Positions 1-9,846 of a stretch of DNA of 64,000 nt are shown one piece after another (position 1 is the first letter of the stretch; every line of letters starts with the position of its first letter). The notes below the pieces were generated by a model. The model had not been told where the DNA came from. It ran no database searches and saw nothing but the letters and a program-made list of their open reading frames with translations. Source of the stretch: Phytoactinopolyspora limicola. GTDB taxonomy: Bacteria > Actinomycetota > Actinomycetes > Jiangellales > Jiangellaceae. The translations under genes and the position numbers were made by a program. The DNA lies in assembly GCF_011320225.1 (NCBI RefSeq), contig NZ_JAAOEN010000002.1:496584-560583 (forward strand), in the 5' to 3' direction.

Positions 1-1039
1 TGATCAACGCGAGCCGCTCGTCGAACGGGATGAACGCACTCTTCAAGGCATTGACCGTGAACCACCGGAAATCGTCCAGGTCGTAGCCGAACGCTTCGGA
101 CAGCACCGCGAACTCGTGAGACATCGACGTCCCGCTCATCAGCCGGTTGTCGGTGTTCACCGTGACCCGGAAGCGAAGCCGGGTGAGCAGGCCGAACGGA
201 TGCTCGGCAATCGACGCCGCCGCACCCGTCTGCACGTTCGACGACGGACACAACTCCAGCGGTATCCGCTTGTCGCGGACGTAGGCAGCCAGCCGCCCCA
301 GCCGCGGCCGGGTGTCCGCACTCGTCTCGATATCGTCCACGATCCGCACCCCGTGCCCCAACCGGTCGGCACCACACCATTGCAGGGCTTCCCAGATCGA
401 CGGCAGTCCGAACGCCTCACCCGCGTGAATCGTGAAGTGTGCGTTCTCACGGCGCAAATACTCGAACGCGTCCAAGTGGCGGGTGGGCGGGAAACCGGCC
501 TCGGCGCCGGCGATGTCGAACCCGACCACACCGGCCTCGCGGTACCTGACCACCAGCTCCGCGATCTCCCGCGACCGCGCCGCATGCCGCATCGCGGTCA
601 ACAAGGTGGCCACCCGGATCGGCCGTCCGGAGGCGGCCGATCGTTGCTCACCCAATCGGAAACCGTCTTCGACCGCCTGAACAACCTCGTCCAGCGTGAG
701 GTCACCGTCCAGGTGCTGTTCAGGGGCGTAACGCACCTCGGCGTACACGACGCCATCGGCGGCCAGATCCTCGGCGCATTCGGCCGCCACCCGGACCAGC
801 GCCTCACGTGTCTGCATCACGGCCACCGTGTGCTGGAACGTCTCCAGGTAGCGCTCCAGCGACCCCGAATCCGCCGCCGCCACGAACCATTCGCGCAACT
901 CGTCCGGTCCGCTCGCCGGAAGCTCGTGACCGATCTCCGCGGCCAGTTCTACGACCGTCGCCGGCCGCAGGCCGCCGTCCAGGTGGTCATGGAGCACCAC
1001 CTTGGGCGCGGCCAGGATCTCCTCCGGCGTAGGTGTCAT
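1..1039 (-). CDS. add: Adenosine deaminase (C-terminus beyond window)
   Basis: Zinc-dependent hydrolytic deamination of adenosine to inosine in purine salvage. The reading frame starts at an ATG (complement of 1037-1039) and stays open to the left edge, giving about 346 residues, so only a short C-terminal part is missing. The metal-binding motif HDHLDG sits near residues 17-22, HAGE appears mid-protein, and LGHG and an NTD motif follow as expected for the adenosine/AMP deaminase family. It is transcribed divergently from pta with about 75 bases between the starts, so both promoters must lie in that gap. Identity is well supported by motif order. Adenine deaminase is less likely given the HxH-HAGE-NTD pattern and length. 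Confidence 0.92.
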   Translation of the reverse strand, partial: MTPTPEEILAAPKVVLHDHLDGGLRPATVVELAAEIGHELPASGPDELREWFVAAADSGSLERYLETFQHTVAVMQTREALVRVAAECAEDLAADGVVYAEVRYAPEQHLDGDLTLDEVVQAVEDGFRLGEQRSAASGRPIRVATLLTAMRHAARSREIAELVVRYREAGVVGFDIAGAEAGFPPTRHLDAFEYLRRENAHFTIHAGEAFGLPSIWEALQWCGADRLGHGVRIVDDIETSADTRPRLGRLAAYVRDKRIPLELCPSSNVQTGAAASIAEHPFGLLTRLRFRVTVNTDNRLMSGTSMSHEFAVLSEAFGYDLDDFRWFTVNALKSAFIPFDERLALI

Positions 1040-1114
1040 GTGTGCGACCGTACACCCCGCACCCGGTGACCAACGGCCCGTGTTGGTCTCAGGTCTGCCC
1101 GATAACCTCGTGGT

Positions 1115-3259
1115 GTGGCGCAAAATGTTTACATCGCCTCGGTCACCGGCGAGACCGGCAAGTCGACCGTCGCACTCGGGGTGCTGACCAGCCTGTCCAG
1201 ACGGATCGGCCGCGTCGGCGTCTTCCGGCCGATCGTGCGCACCGACCGTCGAGCACTCACCAGTGATCTCCCCGGCGGCGGTCACAACCAGGCCGACGAC
1301 CACAACACGTCCGCGGCCCCCACCGCCCCCCGTCGTCGCGACCACGTTCTGGAGCTGCTCCTGGAGCACGCCGGCGTCGACCTACCGTACGAGGTCTGTG
1401 CCGGAGTCACCTACGACGATGTTCACGCCGACCGCGACGCCGCCTTGGAAACCATCCTGCGGCGTTATCACCACATGGCCGAGCGCTGCGCGGCCGTGGT
1501 GATCGTCGGCAGCGACTACACCGACGTCGACAACCCCACCGAGTTCTCGTTCAACGCTCGGATCGCCGCCAACCTCGGCGCCCCCGTGCTTCTGGTCCTC
1601 AACGGCCGCGACCGCCGCCCCGACGAGCTGCGGGCCGTCGCCGACGCCGCCGTCACCGAGCTCAAGGCCAACTCCGGCCATCTCCTGGGCATGGTGGTCA
1701 ACCGGGTGGCTCCGCCGCTGCTGGACGAGGTGCGCACGGCACTCGACTCACCGTCGCCGGTGTACGCGCTGCCCGAGGAACCACTGCTATCCGCGCCCAC
1801 TCTCACCGATCTGCTTGGTCTGGGTGGGCAGCTCTACCGGGGTGACCCGGAGCGGCTCGGCCGGGAGATCCATGGATTCGTCGTGGCCGGCATGACCCTG
1901 CCCAACGTCCTCGACCGGTTGGTAGACGACGCGGTAGCCATCGCCCCGTCGGACCGATCCGACGTGCTGCTCGGCCTGCTCATGGCCCATGCCTCGACGA
2001 CGTTCCCCAACCTCGCCGGGATCGTGCTCAACGGCGGGTTCCCGCTGCCACCGCAGGTGATCCAACTCATCGACGGCCTCGACATCAACCTGCCGATCAT
2101 CACCATGGATGGCGACACGTTCGCCACCGCCACTGCGCTGGCCGGTGTCCGCGGCCGACTCACCAAAGACGCCGTCCGCAAGGTCGAGACCGCGCGCCGG
2201 CTGTTCGACGACCACGTCGACGACCACGAACTCCTCGACCGGCTGGACGTCACTCGCAGCCAAGTGGTGACGCCGCTGATGTTCGAGCATCAGCTGGTGG
2301 AACGGGCCCGAACACAGAGACGGCACATCGTCCTGCCCGAGGGTGAGGAGGAACGGATCGTTCGCGCGGCCGACTCGGTGCTACGCCAGGGCATCGCCGA
2401 CCTGACCCTGCTCGGCCGCCCGGAGCAGGTGGCGGCGGTCGCCACCCGGGCCGGAGCCGATATCGACGACGCGCGTGTGATCGATCCACACCACAGCGCC
2501 TGGCGGGAAGAGTTCGCGACTGAATACGCCCGTCGCCGCGCCCACCGCGGAGTGACCCTTGAGACCGCCCGCGACCACGTGGTGGACGTCTCCTACTTCG
2601 GCACCATGATGGTGCTGCTCGGTTATGCCGACGGAATGGTGTCGGGGGCGGTGCACACCACGGCACACACGATCCGACCGGCCTTCGAGGTGATCAAGAC
2701 CGGCTCCGGGGTGTCGACGGTGTCCAGCGTGTTCTTCATGTGCCTGGACGACCGCGTGCTCGTGTACGGAGACTGCGCGGTCAACCCGGACCCCGACGCC
2801 GAGCAGCTGGCGGACATCGCGATCTCGTCGGCCCACACGGCCGAGGAGTTCGGTGTATCGCCGCGGGTGGCCATGCTCTCGTACTCGACCGGAGAGTCAG
2901 GATCCGGCGCCGACGTGGACAAGGTGCGGTCAGCGACCGTCCTGGCCCGCCAACGCCGTCCCGATCTGTCGATCGAAGGTCCGATTCAGTATGACGCCGC
3001 GGTGGACGCCGGCGTCGCGCGGACCAAACTCCCCGACAGCGACGTAGCCGGCCGGGCCACGGTGTTCGTTTTTCCGGATCTGAACACCGGCAACAACACC
3101 TACAAGGCGGTACAGCGCAGCGCTGGCGCGGTGGCGATCGGGCCGGTCCTGCAGGGTCTGCGCAAACCGGTGAACGACCTATCTCGCGGAGCCCTGGTAC
3201 GCGACATCGTCAACACCATCGCGATCACCGCCATCCAGGCACAGACACCCGACCACTAA
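1115..3259 (+). CDS. pta: Phosphate acetyltransferase
   Basis: Converts acetyl-CoA and phosphate to acetyl phosphate, the first step of acetate overflow or the last of acetate activation. The 714-residue protein has the long two-part architecture: an N-terminal P-loop-like region (GETGKST around residues 12-18), a middle DRTGG-like region, and a C-terminal PTA/PTB catalytic domain from about residue 390 with GSGADVDK and a conserved C-terminal [11 protein letters not shown] stretch. The start is GTG. A 714-residue length matches the long actinobacterial Pta rather than the short type. It shares a direction with ackA about 1 kb downstream, but an oxidoreductase on the opposite strand separates them, so they are probably not one transcript. 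Confidence 0.95.
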   Translation: MAQNVYIASVTGETGKSTVALGVLTSLSRRIGRVGVFRPIVRTDRRALTSDLPGGGHNQADDHNTSAAPTAPRRRDHVLELLLEHAGVDLPYEVCAGVTYDDVHADRDAALETILRRYHHMAERCAAVVIVGSDYTDVDNPTEFSFNARIAANLGAPVLLVLNGRDRRPDELRAVADAAVTELKANSGHLLGMVVNRVAPPLLDEVRTALDSPSPVYALPEEPLLSAPTLTDLLGLGGQLYRGDPERLGREIHGFVVAGMTLPNVLDRLVDDAVAIAPSDRSDVLLGLLMAHASTTFPNLAGIVLNGGFPLPPQVIQLIDGLDINLPIITMDGDTFATATALAGVRGRLTKDAVRKVETARRLFDDHVDDHELLDRLDVTRSQVVTPLMFEHQLVERARTQRRHIVLPEGEEERIVRAADSVLRQGIADLTLLGRPEQVAAVATRAGADIDDARVIDPHHSAWREEFATEYARRRAHRGVTLETARDHVVDVSYFGTMMVLLGYADGMVSGAVHTTAHTIRPAFEVIKTGSGVSTVSSVFFMCLDDRVLVYGDCAVNPDPDAEQLADIAISSAHTAEEFGVSPRVAMLSYSTGESGSGADVDKVRSATVLARQRRPDLSIEGPIQYDAAVDAGVARTKLPDSDVAGRATVFVFPDLNTGNNTYKAVQRSAGAVAIGPVLQGLRKPVNDLSRGALVRDIVNTIAITAIQAQTPDH

Positions 3260-3303
3260 GAGCTTCGACCGATCTATTGGTGGAAGCTCCAACGTGCCCG
3301 GAT

Positions 3304-4260
3304 TCAGCGCTGGGCGAGTGCCGCGATGTGGTCGATCTGGCCGAGCGCGATGTCAAGATCCCGGGCAGGGTACATGCCGATGCTCTCCACCCCTTCCGCC
3401 TCCAGCGCCTCGACGTGTTCGAGGGCGTCCTCCGCAGTGCCGATGGGAGCGATGTGTGTCCACCACTCCCGTGGCATGGTGACCAGGCTGTCGACCCCGT
3501 GCCGGGTGTACCGGGCCAGCAACTCGTCGACGAACGGCCACGCACGCACACCTGCCGACGGCTCGTCGAGCAGCCCGGCCAGCCACGGCGCCATAGCGCG
3601 GTAGGCGTCCTTGCGCTCAGGCTCGATACAGACGACGGAGAACACTCCAACATGGAAAGGAGAAGGGTGCCCGGCCTGCTCGAGGGCGAGCCGCACGTAG
3701 GAGGGGCTGGCCGGCTCCGCGAGCAACACACCGCCAGCCACCCGACCAGCCATGGCCATCGACTTAGGCCCCCGCACCCCGGCCAGCAGCGGTGGGACGT
3801 CGGCCGGTGGATGATACAACTGGACGTCGTCGAGGTGGACGTATTCGCCGTGTGTGGTGACCTTCTCGCCGGCCAGCAACCGGCCGACGGCCGTCATCAC
3901 CTCGTCGAGGGCGCGCACCGGGGAGCGCGGCCGAGTGCCCATCTGTGCCATCCACGACTGCACACCATGACCAATACCCGGCAACACGCGGCCTGGACCC
4001 AGCCCGCAGAGAGTGGCGATCTCCATGGCGGTGATGGCGGGGTTGCGGGCCACGGCTGGCAGAATGCCGATGCCGACGGTGAGTCGCTCACTCACCGAGA
4101 GCGCGGATGCCGCCAGACTGACACCGGCGGTGTAGAAGCAATCTTCGATCACCCAGAGCTGGTCGACCCGATGGTCGAGGCGGCGAGCGACGTCGACCAC
4201 AGCTGCAGCAGGGAACGTCCGATCGAAGCACATGCCGAGCCGGGCTCGTGTTGTCACCAT
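3304..4260 (-). CDS. LLM-class F420/FMN-dependent oxidoreductase
   Basis: A 318-residue luciferase-like monooxygenase (TIM barrel) that would use coenzyme F420 or FMN. Visible features are the N-terminal strand ARLGMCFDR, the GIGILPAVARNP segment, a GLGPGRVLPGIGHG motif and the C-terminal GTAEDALEHVEALEAEGVESI helix region typical of the F420-dependent branch. The ATG at 4260 is chosen because homology-like sequence begins there; the frame is open further upstream but that part looks non-coding. It lies between pta and ackA on the other strand. In mycobacteria an F420-dependent glucose-6-phosphate dehydrogenase (fgd1) neighbours pta-ackA, so the context is conserved in spirit, but this protein does not look like Fgd itself. 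The substrate cannot be told. Confidence 0.82.
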   Translation of the reverse strand: MVTTRARLGMCFDRTFPAAAVVDVARRLDHRVDQLWVIEDCFYTAGVSLAASALSVSERLTVGIGILPAVARNPAITAMEIATLCGLGPGRVLPGIGHGVQSWMAQMGTRPRSPVRALDEVMTAVGRLLAGEKVTTHGEYVHLDDVQLYHPPADVPPLLAGVRGPKSMAMAGRVAGGVLLAEPASPSYVRLALEQAGHPSPFHVGVFSVVCIEPERKDAYRAMAPWLAGLLDEPSAGVRAWPFVDELLARYTRHGVDSLVTMPREWWTHIAPIGTAEDALEHVEALEAEGVESIGMYPARDLDIALGQIDHIAALAQR

Positions 4261-4326
4261 AACGAGACCGTATCGGTGGACACTGACAGAACCGGGATAG
4301 CACACAGGAATGTTCGGGGTGTTGTG

Positions 4327-5520
4327 ATGAGCGCCAGAGTGCTCGTGCTCAACTGCGGCTCGTCGTCGATCAAGTACCAGCTGATCGACACTGAAGACGC
4401 AGCCGTGTTGGCTCGCGGGCTGGTCGAACGGATCGGCGAGGAGCACGGCGAGGTCCACCACGAATCACGCGGCACGTCCACCAACCACCAGCTCGAGATC
4501 CCTGACCACGAGGCAGGGTTGAAGGCGATGCTGGAGGTATTCGACGCAGCGGGTCCGTCGCTGGCCGACGCCGACGTCACCGCCGTGGGCCATCGCGTGG
4601 TGCATGGCGGCGAGGCCTACTCCGGCCCGGTCGTCATCGACGACGCCGTCGAGGACACCATCGACCAACTGTCCGCCCTGGCACCGCTGCACAACCCACC
4701 CAATCTCGTCGGCATCCGGGTAGCCCGCCAGGTGCTCGGCGACCTCCCACACGTCGCCGTCTTCGACACCGCCTTCCACCAGACCCTGCCGCCGGCGGCC
4801 TACACGTACGCGCTCGACACCGGTATCGCCCACCACCATGGTGTGCGGCGCTACGGTTTCCACGGCACGTCCGTGGCGTACGTCGCCCGTACCGCCGCCG
4901 AATACCTGGAACGCGACCCGCAGCGCACCAACCTCATCGTGTTACACCTCGGCAACGGCGCGTCGGCCACGGCGATCCGAGCCGGCCGGTCCGTCGACAC
5001 CTCGATGGGTCTGACTCCGCTCGAGGGCCTGGTCATGGGGTCCCGCAGCGGCGACGTCGACCCTGGTGTGCTGCTGCACCTACTACGCAGCGGACAGCTG
5101 TCGGTCGACGATCTCGACGAACTGCTCAACCGGCGGAGCGGGATGATCGGCCTGTGTGGAGAGCGGGATCTGCGTACGGTCCACCGGTTGGCGGCCGACG
5201 GCGACGCGGCGGCCCGGCTAGCGCGGGACGTGTACTGTCATCGAATCCGCCACTACGTCGGCGCCTACCTCGCGGTCCTTGGCGAGACACACGCGGTGGT
5301 CTTCACCGGTGGTGTCGGCGAGAACGATGCGTGGGTCCGCTCCCGGTCGTTGTCGGGTCTGCGCGGTCTGGGCATCGAGGTCGACCATGTGCGCAACAGT
5401 TCTCAGATGCGCCGACCGCGGCTGATCTCACCCGACGGCGCCCGAACGGCCGTGCTCGTTGTCCCGACGGATGAGGAGTTGGAGATCGCCCGCCAGGCGG
5501 TCGCCGTCGTCTCTCCTTGA
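4327..5520 (+). CDS. ackA: Acetate kinase
   Basis: Interconverts acetyl phosphate and acetate with ADP/ATP, partner of Pta. The 397-residue length is typical. The N-terminal NCGSSSIKY motif (residues about 8-16), HVAVFDTAFHQ, GNGASATAIRAGRSVDTSMG and the C-terminal FTGGVGEND are family signatures of the ASKHA fold. The start is ATG 4327 (a GTG lies directly upstream at 4324); the frame extends far upstream antisense to the oxidoreductase but that part is not coding. The stop codon TGA at 5518-5520 lies inside a long palindrome, which probably also acts as the transcript's hairpin end. Confidence 0.95.
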   Translation: MSARVLVLNCGSSSIKYQLIDTEDAAVLARGLVERIGEEHGEVHHESRGTSTNHQLEIPDHEAGLKAMLEVFDAAGPSLADADVTAVGHRVVHGGEAYSGPVVIDDAVEDTIDQLSALAPLHNPPNLVGIRVARQVLGDLPHVAVFDTAFHQTLPPAAYTYALDTGIAHHHGVRRYGFHGTSVAYVARTAAEYLERDPQRTNLIVLHLGNGASATAIRAGRSVDTSMGLTPLEGLVMGSRSGDVDPGVLLHLLRSGQLSVDDLDELLNRRSGMIGLCGERDLRTVHRLAADGDAAARLARDVYCHRIRHYVGAYLAVLGETHAVVFTGGVGENDAWVRSRSLSGLRGLGIEVDHVRNSSQMRRPRLISPDGARTAVLVVPTDEELEIARQAVAVVSP

Positions 5521-5571
5521 TCATGTGCGAGTTACACCCCTCGGGGCGGGTGTAACTCGCACATGATCAAG
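5516..5571. repeat. Palindromic repeat, subtype A (copy 1)
   Basis: Perfect inverted repeat with 24-base arms (5516-5539 and 5548-5571) and an 8-base loop. The arms begin CTTGATCATG, followed by TGCGAGTTACACCC. It covers the ackA stop codon and sits between ackA and manA. Related copies are at 21500, 49876 and 58829. It could act as a transcription terminator or be a small mobile repeat; neither is proven. Confidence 0.9.
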
Positions 5572-5632
5572 GGCCTCCGTGCCGCTGCCGGCGACGAGTT
5601 CCCCCTCGACGTGCCGAGTAAAGTGGACCGAC

Positions 5633-6805
5633 GTGGCCGTACTTCTCCAGAACCCGGTGCGCTCGTACGCCTGGGGCTCCCCCACCGTCATTCCCGAACT
5701 GCTCGGCCAGGAGCCGGACGGACAACCGCAGGCGGAGCTGTGGGTGGGGGCCCATCCGGGCTCGCCGTCGATCGTTGCCGGTGACGGCCGCACGCTGGGC
5801 GAATACGTCGCCGCGGCCCCTGCCGGGACCCTCGGCCCGGCTGTTGCGGAGCGCTTCGGCGGCACACTCCCCTACCTGCTGAAGATCCTGGCCATCGAAC
5901 GGCCGCTGTCGATCCAGGCACATCCCACCATCGAGCAGGCCATCGAGGGGTACCACGCCGAGGAACAGGCCGGCGTGCCGTTGAGTTCACCAAAGCGGTC
6001 CTACCGAGACCGCAACCACAAACCGGAGATGGTGGTGGCACTCACCGAATTCGAGGCGCTGCTGGGGTTCCGGGAGCCGGCAGAGGTCGCGGCGGCGTTG
6101 GACCGCATCGGCCGGCCCGAGTTCACCGAGGCCACCACCATGCTCCGGGCGGACGACGGGCTACGTGTACTGGTCAGTCACTGGCTTGCGCTACCAGAAG
6201 CGGAAGCTGACGCCCTCGTGGCCACACTCACCGAGGCCGCGGTCCGGCACCGTGATGACGATCCGTTCAGCGTCGTCAACGAACTAGCCGAGGTGTACCC
6301 GGGTGATCGGGGGCTGCTGCTGGCGTTCCTGCTGCGTCCGGTACGCCTAACCCCGGGGCAGGCGGCGTTCGTCGCGGCCGGTGTGCCGCACGCCTACCTG
6401 TCCGGGGTGGCCGTTGAGCCGCAGGCCAGCTCGGACAACACGCTGCGGGCCGGGCTCACCCCCAAACACGTCGACGCCGCTGAGCTCCAGCGCATCCTGA
6501 AATACGAGCCGGATGGTGGATTACTCGTCGAACCGCGTGCACTACAGCCCGGCGAGCAGCTCTACCCGGTCCCCGGGTTAGACGAATTCCGGCTGAGCAA
6601 GCTAGATCTCACCGGCGCTCCGCTGCGCCCCAGCGGCGCCGGTCCACGGGTGGTCCTCGTGGTCGACGGCACCGCTACCCTGCGGTCCGCCGACCAAGAA
6701 GTGGAGTTGCCCAGTGGGCACGCCGCATTCGTTCCGGCATCCGAACCCGACATCGCCCTCACCGGACCAGCGACGGCGTTCACGGTCACCCCAGACATCG
6801 AGTGA
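5633..6805 (+). CDS. manA: Mannose-6-phosphate isomerase, class I
   Basis: Zinc enzyme interconverting fructose-6-phosphate and mannose-6-phosphate, feeding GDP-mannose for actinobacterial glycolipids and glycans. The 390-residue protein begins at GTG 5633 with AVLLQNPVRSYAWGS, the usual opening of this family; the frame is open upstream but unlike the family. Key motifs are LSIQAHP (zinc ligands), KPEMVVAL (the Glu ligand region), VPHAYLSG and ASSDNTLRAGLTPKHVD. It belongs functionally with manB at 14.7-16.1 kb, from which it is separated by the GH31 pair. Its stop codon is in the outer arm of the nested palindrome that follows. Confidence 0.93.
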   Translation: MAVLLQNPVRSYAWGSPTVIPELLGQEPDGQPQAELWVGAHPGSPSIVAGDGRTLGEYVAAAPAGTLGPAVAERFGGTLPYLLKILAIERPLSIQAHPTIEQAIEGYHAEEQAGVPLSSPKRSYRDRNHKPEMVVALTEFEALLGFREPAEVAAALDRIGRPEFTEATTMLRADDGLRVLVSHWLALPEAEADALVATLTEAAVRHRDDDPFSVVNELAEVYPGDRGLLLAFLLRPVRLTPGQAAFVAAGVPHAYLSGVAVEPQASSDNTLRAGLTPKHVDAAELQRILKYEPDGGLLVEPRALQPGEQLYPVPGLDEFRLSKLDLTGAPLRPSGAGPRVVLVVDGTATLRSADQEVELPSGHAAFVPASEPDIALTGPATAFTVTPDIE

Positions 6806-6921
6806 TCGTTGCCGGATCCGCGCCTCTTCCCTTGGTGATCGAAGTCAAGATCGTGTCGCTATAGCGACACGATCTTGACTTCGATCACCGCGCGCGAGGA
6901 CGCGGATCCGGCAACGATCAC
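6802..6921. repeat. Nested double palindrome between manA and GH31 gene
   Basis: Two palindromes, one inside the other. The outer 21-base arms (6802-6822 and 6901-6921, GTGATCGTTGCCGGATCC plus CGCG-type ends) are exact reverse complements. Between them lies a perfect 56-base palindrome (6834-6889) with no loop, centred on CTATAG. It lies between convergent genes, and the manA stop (6803-6805) is inside the outer arm. A bidirectional terminator is the simplest role. The core differs from the other repeats here, although both levels contain GTGATCG-type ends. Confidence 0.88.
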
Positions 6922-6928
6922 GGAGCTC

Positions 6929-9832
6929 TTAGAACTGGCCGGTGGTGGTCCCGCCGCCGCCCGCCGCCGGGGTAATGGCGACGTTGTTGGCGCCGGGTTG
7001 CCACTCGTCGACGGTGTCCGGGTAGTTCGCCTCCTGCCGCTTGATGCACTTCCATTCCACCGTCGTCGTCGGCGGGAGTTGGCCAACGGTACCGGTCCAC
7101 GTCGGGTAACTGGTCGGTTCTAGCTTCACCGCGCTGGCCGCGGACCACTCACCCAGCTGAGGGATATTCCCGACGACGTACACCGACTGCCCGGGTGTTG
7201 TCTGCCCGCCCTCGCAGACGAAGTCCAACGACACCGGCTGCTCGCCCAGCGTGAACTGGAACGACTTCGCTGTGGCCACACTCAGCGACCCGGACTTCGC
7301 CACCACCAGGTTGCCGCCGGCGTTATACCAGCCGCTCGGCGCGGCGTCGAAATCGGCCTTGGTGGCGTACCTGGTCAGCGGAGTGCCGTTCATCGTCACC
7401 GCCGATGCCTGGGTGTCCTCCACCACCAACTCGACGACGGAGTCCCGGCTGCCCGCCGCGCCGTCGAACGTGCCGCTCGCACCGGCGACGGTGACAGTCG
7501 CCGTCGAACCAGCCAGTTGCTGGGCCAACTGCGTCGTACGGACCGCACCGTCGTGATAGGCGACGGTGGCCCCGTCGTCCTCGTACAGGGTGAAGCTGCT
7601 GGCCGCCTCGTCGGCGTAGACCCGCACGATCAGCTCATCACGTGTGCTGTCGTCGCGCCGTCGCCCGTCGACGTTCATCGTCTGCTCGTCGACGTACATC
7701 CGGGGAATCAATGCTCCGGCGCGGGCGAACGCGGGCAGCCGGAAGTCCCCGTTCACCGACAGCGGGACGTCCTCGATCCACTCGCCGTCGCTGTGGAACC
7801 ACTCGTTGGTGTGGTAGTTGACCCACGATCCCTCCGGGAGGTAGACGTCGCGCTGCCGTTCACCCGCGCCCGCGACGACTCCCACCAGTAGATCCTGGCC
7901 GACCATCTTCTGATGCCCCATCTCTCGCACCACCGGATCGTCCTGGTGGTAGTACACCAGCGGCGGCACCACCGGCTCGCCGTAGCGATGTGCCCGGTGC
8001 GCCAGCGAGTAGTAGTAGGGCGTGAGTTCGTACCGCTGGCGGATGTTGGCTAGATTGCTGGCGACGTCGCCGATCTCGGCCGGTGAGGTCGCTTCGCAGT
8101 TGCACAGGTTCTCCGCGTGCGGCCGCACCGGCACCTCGAACCACGAGCCGTTGGCGAACCACTGCGTATACATCTCATCGAGGTCGGAGTCGAGCATCTC
8201 GCGGCGGAACCCGCCGATGTCCGATCCGTAGTAGTCGATGCCCGACATCGACATGTGCATCTGGGTGTTCTGCTGCGCCGCCAGCGCGGTCAGCTTGGAA
8301 CCGATGTCGGCGGACCACATGGCTGTACCGAACCGCTGCAGACCGGCGGCACCGGAACGGCTGAGCAGAAACGGCCGCCGGGTTTCCTGCGCTTCCGCAT
8401 AGCCCCGGGCGATACTCTCCGCCCACTTGAGGTTGTACATGTTGTGGTAGTCGGCGTGAGCATGTTTACCTGGCAGCACCCCAGCGGTCCAATCCGACGG
8501 GCTGTACATCTCCGGCTCGCCGAGGTCCAGCCAATGGCCGAGCACACCGTCGTCGATCAGCGGCGCCCGCTTGCTCTGGTGCCAATAGTCACCGGCGTCG
8601 TCCTGGGTCCAGTCGATCATTCCGCCCCGTCCCCACCAGTCGTTGTGGGTGAGATAGACGGGATCACAGGTGGAGCAGCCGTCTCGGACCAGGTAACCGC
8701 GCGACGCCAGGTCCGCGTGTTCCGCCAGGGCTCGCCCGATGTAGGACTCTTCGATCGTCATGATGCCGACACCGTCGTCGTCCTCGTACGACGCGATCCG
8801 ACCCGCCGGGTCGGGAAAGGCCGACGTGTCCCAGCTCATCGACCCCATGGCGGTGTGGTCCGAGCCGGGCTGAACTCCGCCGAACCAGTCCAGGTCCAGC
8901 ACGAATCCGTCTACCGGGAACTCCTCGGTACGCAGCGTGTCCAGCCGGTCGTCCACCTCGTCCCAGCTCTCGTAACCGAACTCGGACACCCACAAGCCCA
9001 GCGCCTTCTTCGGCGGCACCGGCGGATGCCCGGTGAGTTCCATGTAGTCCTGCCGCAGATCCGGCAGGTCGGGGCCGGCCATGGTGTACCAGCGGATCTC
9101 GTCACCCCAGGTCCGCACGGTCCAGGGATCGCCGGCGAGATCCCACTCGGTTTTGTACACGTGATCCAGGAAGAACCCGTAGCCGGTGCGGTCCGGCCCG
9201 ATAGCGAACAGCACCGGGATCTGCGTGTTCCCCACCGGGCCGTTGTCGGGGTCGTAGACCATGGCGTTGCCATACTGTCCGCCGGGGGTACGGATCCGGC
9301 CCACCCAGTCGCCGTCCGCGCTGCCGCCGGTGAAGAACTGCTGGCCAAGCCCGTAGGCGTTCTCCATCCCCTCCTTGGTGATGTCCAGACCCTTCCAGCC
9401 ATGGGTGAGATCCACCGGGCAGACAGTGTGCAGCACCACCTCGGGAGTCCGCGTGGTGTCGGTGACCGTGGAACACAGCGTGCTCGAATCAACCTCCACC
9501 CGCAGATCGGCCGTCGCCAGCGTGGACCCGTCCTGGCTGAAACTGCTCGGGCCGGGATAGCCGGTCGCGGCCACCTGTTCGGTGGTGAACAGCGGCGACG
9601 ACGTTCCCGGACTCGGGCTGACACCAGACACCTCGAAGTGCACGAGATCATCGTCGAGCACCTCGACGATCAGGTAGCTGCTGCCCGAACTGAACTCCAC
9701 CCGTTCCACGCCCGCCGCTTGAGCAGCCGGCTGGGCAGCCGCGTCCGTCACCGTCGACGGCAACAACGTGGCAGCCAGCAGCACACCCGCAACGGGCAGG
9801 GCGAGCAGCGACATCGGTCGCGATGCGCGCAT
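6929..9832 (-). CDS. Secreted GH31 alpha-glucosidase/transglucosylase with C-terminal CBM20
   Basis: A 967-residue exported glycoside hydrolase family 31 enzyme. ATG 9832 is preferred over the upstream GTG 9850 because AAGGGAG stands five bases before it. A signal peptide (residues 1 to about 38) precedes the GH31 N-domain; the barrel has DGFVLDLDWFGG near 309-319, the likely nucleophile D436 in HWLDLGEPE and the likely acid/base D509 in MWSADI. The last roughly 105 residues (VYVVGNIPQLGEWS, WTGTVGQLP, EWKCIKR) form a CBM20 starch-binding module. It follows the isomaltosyltransferase-like gene by 14 bases, so the two are co-transcribed. GH31 with CBM20 suggests action on starch or maltodextrin, either hydrolysis or 6-alpha-glucosyl transfer. 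The exact specificity is inference. Confidence 0.88.
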   Translation of the reverse strand: MRASRPMSLLALPVAGVLLAATLLPSTVTDAAAQPAAQAAGVERVEFSSGSSYLIVEVLDDDLVHFEVSGVSPSPGTSSPLFTTEQVAATGYPGPSSFSQDGSTLATADLRVEVDSSTLCSTVTDTTRTPEVVLHTVCPVDLTHGWKGLDITKEGMENAYGLGQQFFTGGSADGDWVGRIRTPGGQYGNAMVYDPDNGPVGNTQIPVLFAIGPDRTGYGFFLDHVYKTEWDLAGDPWTVRTWGDEIRWYTMAGPDLPDLRQDYMELTGHPPVPPKKALGLWVSEFGYESWDEVDDRLDTLRTEEFPVDGFVLDLDWFGGVQPGSDHTAMGSMSWDTSAFPDPAGRIASYEDDDGVGIMTIEESYIGRALAEHADLASRGYLVRDGCSTCDPVYLTHNDWWGRGGMIDWTQDDAGDYWHQSKRAPLIDDGVLGHWLDLGEPEMYSPSDWTAGVLPGKHAHADYHNMYNLKWAESIARGYAEAQETRRPFLLSRSGAAGLQRFGTAMWSADIGSKLTALAAQQNTQMHMSMSGIDYYGSDIGGFRREMLDSDLDEMYTQWFANGSWFEVPVRPHAENLCNCEATSPAEIGDVASNLANIRQRYELTPYYYSLAHRAHRYGEPVVPPLVYYHQDDPVVREMGHQKMVGQDLLVGVVAGAGERQRDVYLPEGSWVNYHTNEWFHSDGEWIEDVPLSVNGDFRLPAFARAGALIPRMYVDEQTMNVDGRRRDDSTRDELIVRVYADEAASSFTLYEDDGATVAYHDGAVRTTQLAQQLAGSTATVTVAGASGTFDGAAGSRDSVVELVVEDTQASAVTMNGTPLTRYATKADFDAAPSGWYNAGGNLVVAKSGSLSVATAKSFQFTLGEQPVSLDFVCEGGQTTPGQSVYVVGNIPQLGEWSAASAVKLEPTSYPTWTGTVGQLPPTTTVEWKCIKRQEANYPDTVDEWQPGANNVAITPAAGGGGTTTGQF

Positions 9833-9846
9833 TCCGGCTCCCTTCG

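Noticed and set aside
3277-4326. An N-terminal extension of acetate kinase by 350 residues
   Set aside because: The extension is antisense to the luciferase-like oxidoreductase and not protein-like; the kinase family starts at the ATG 4327.
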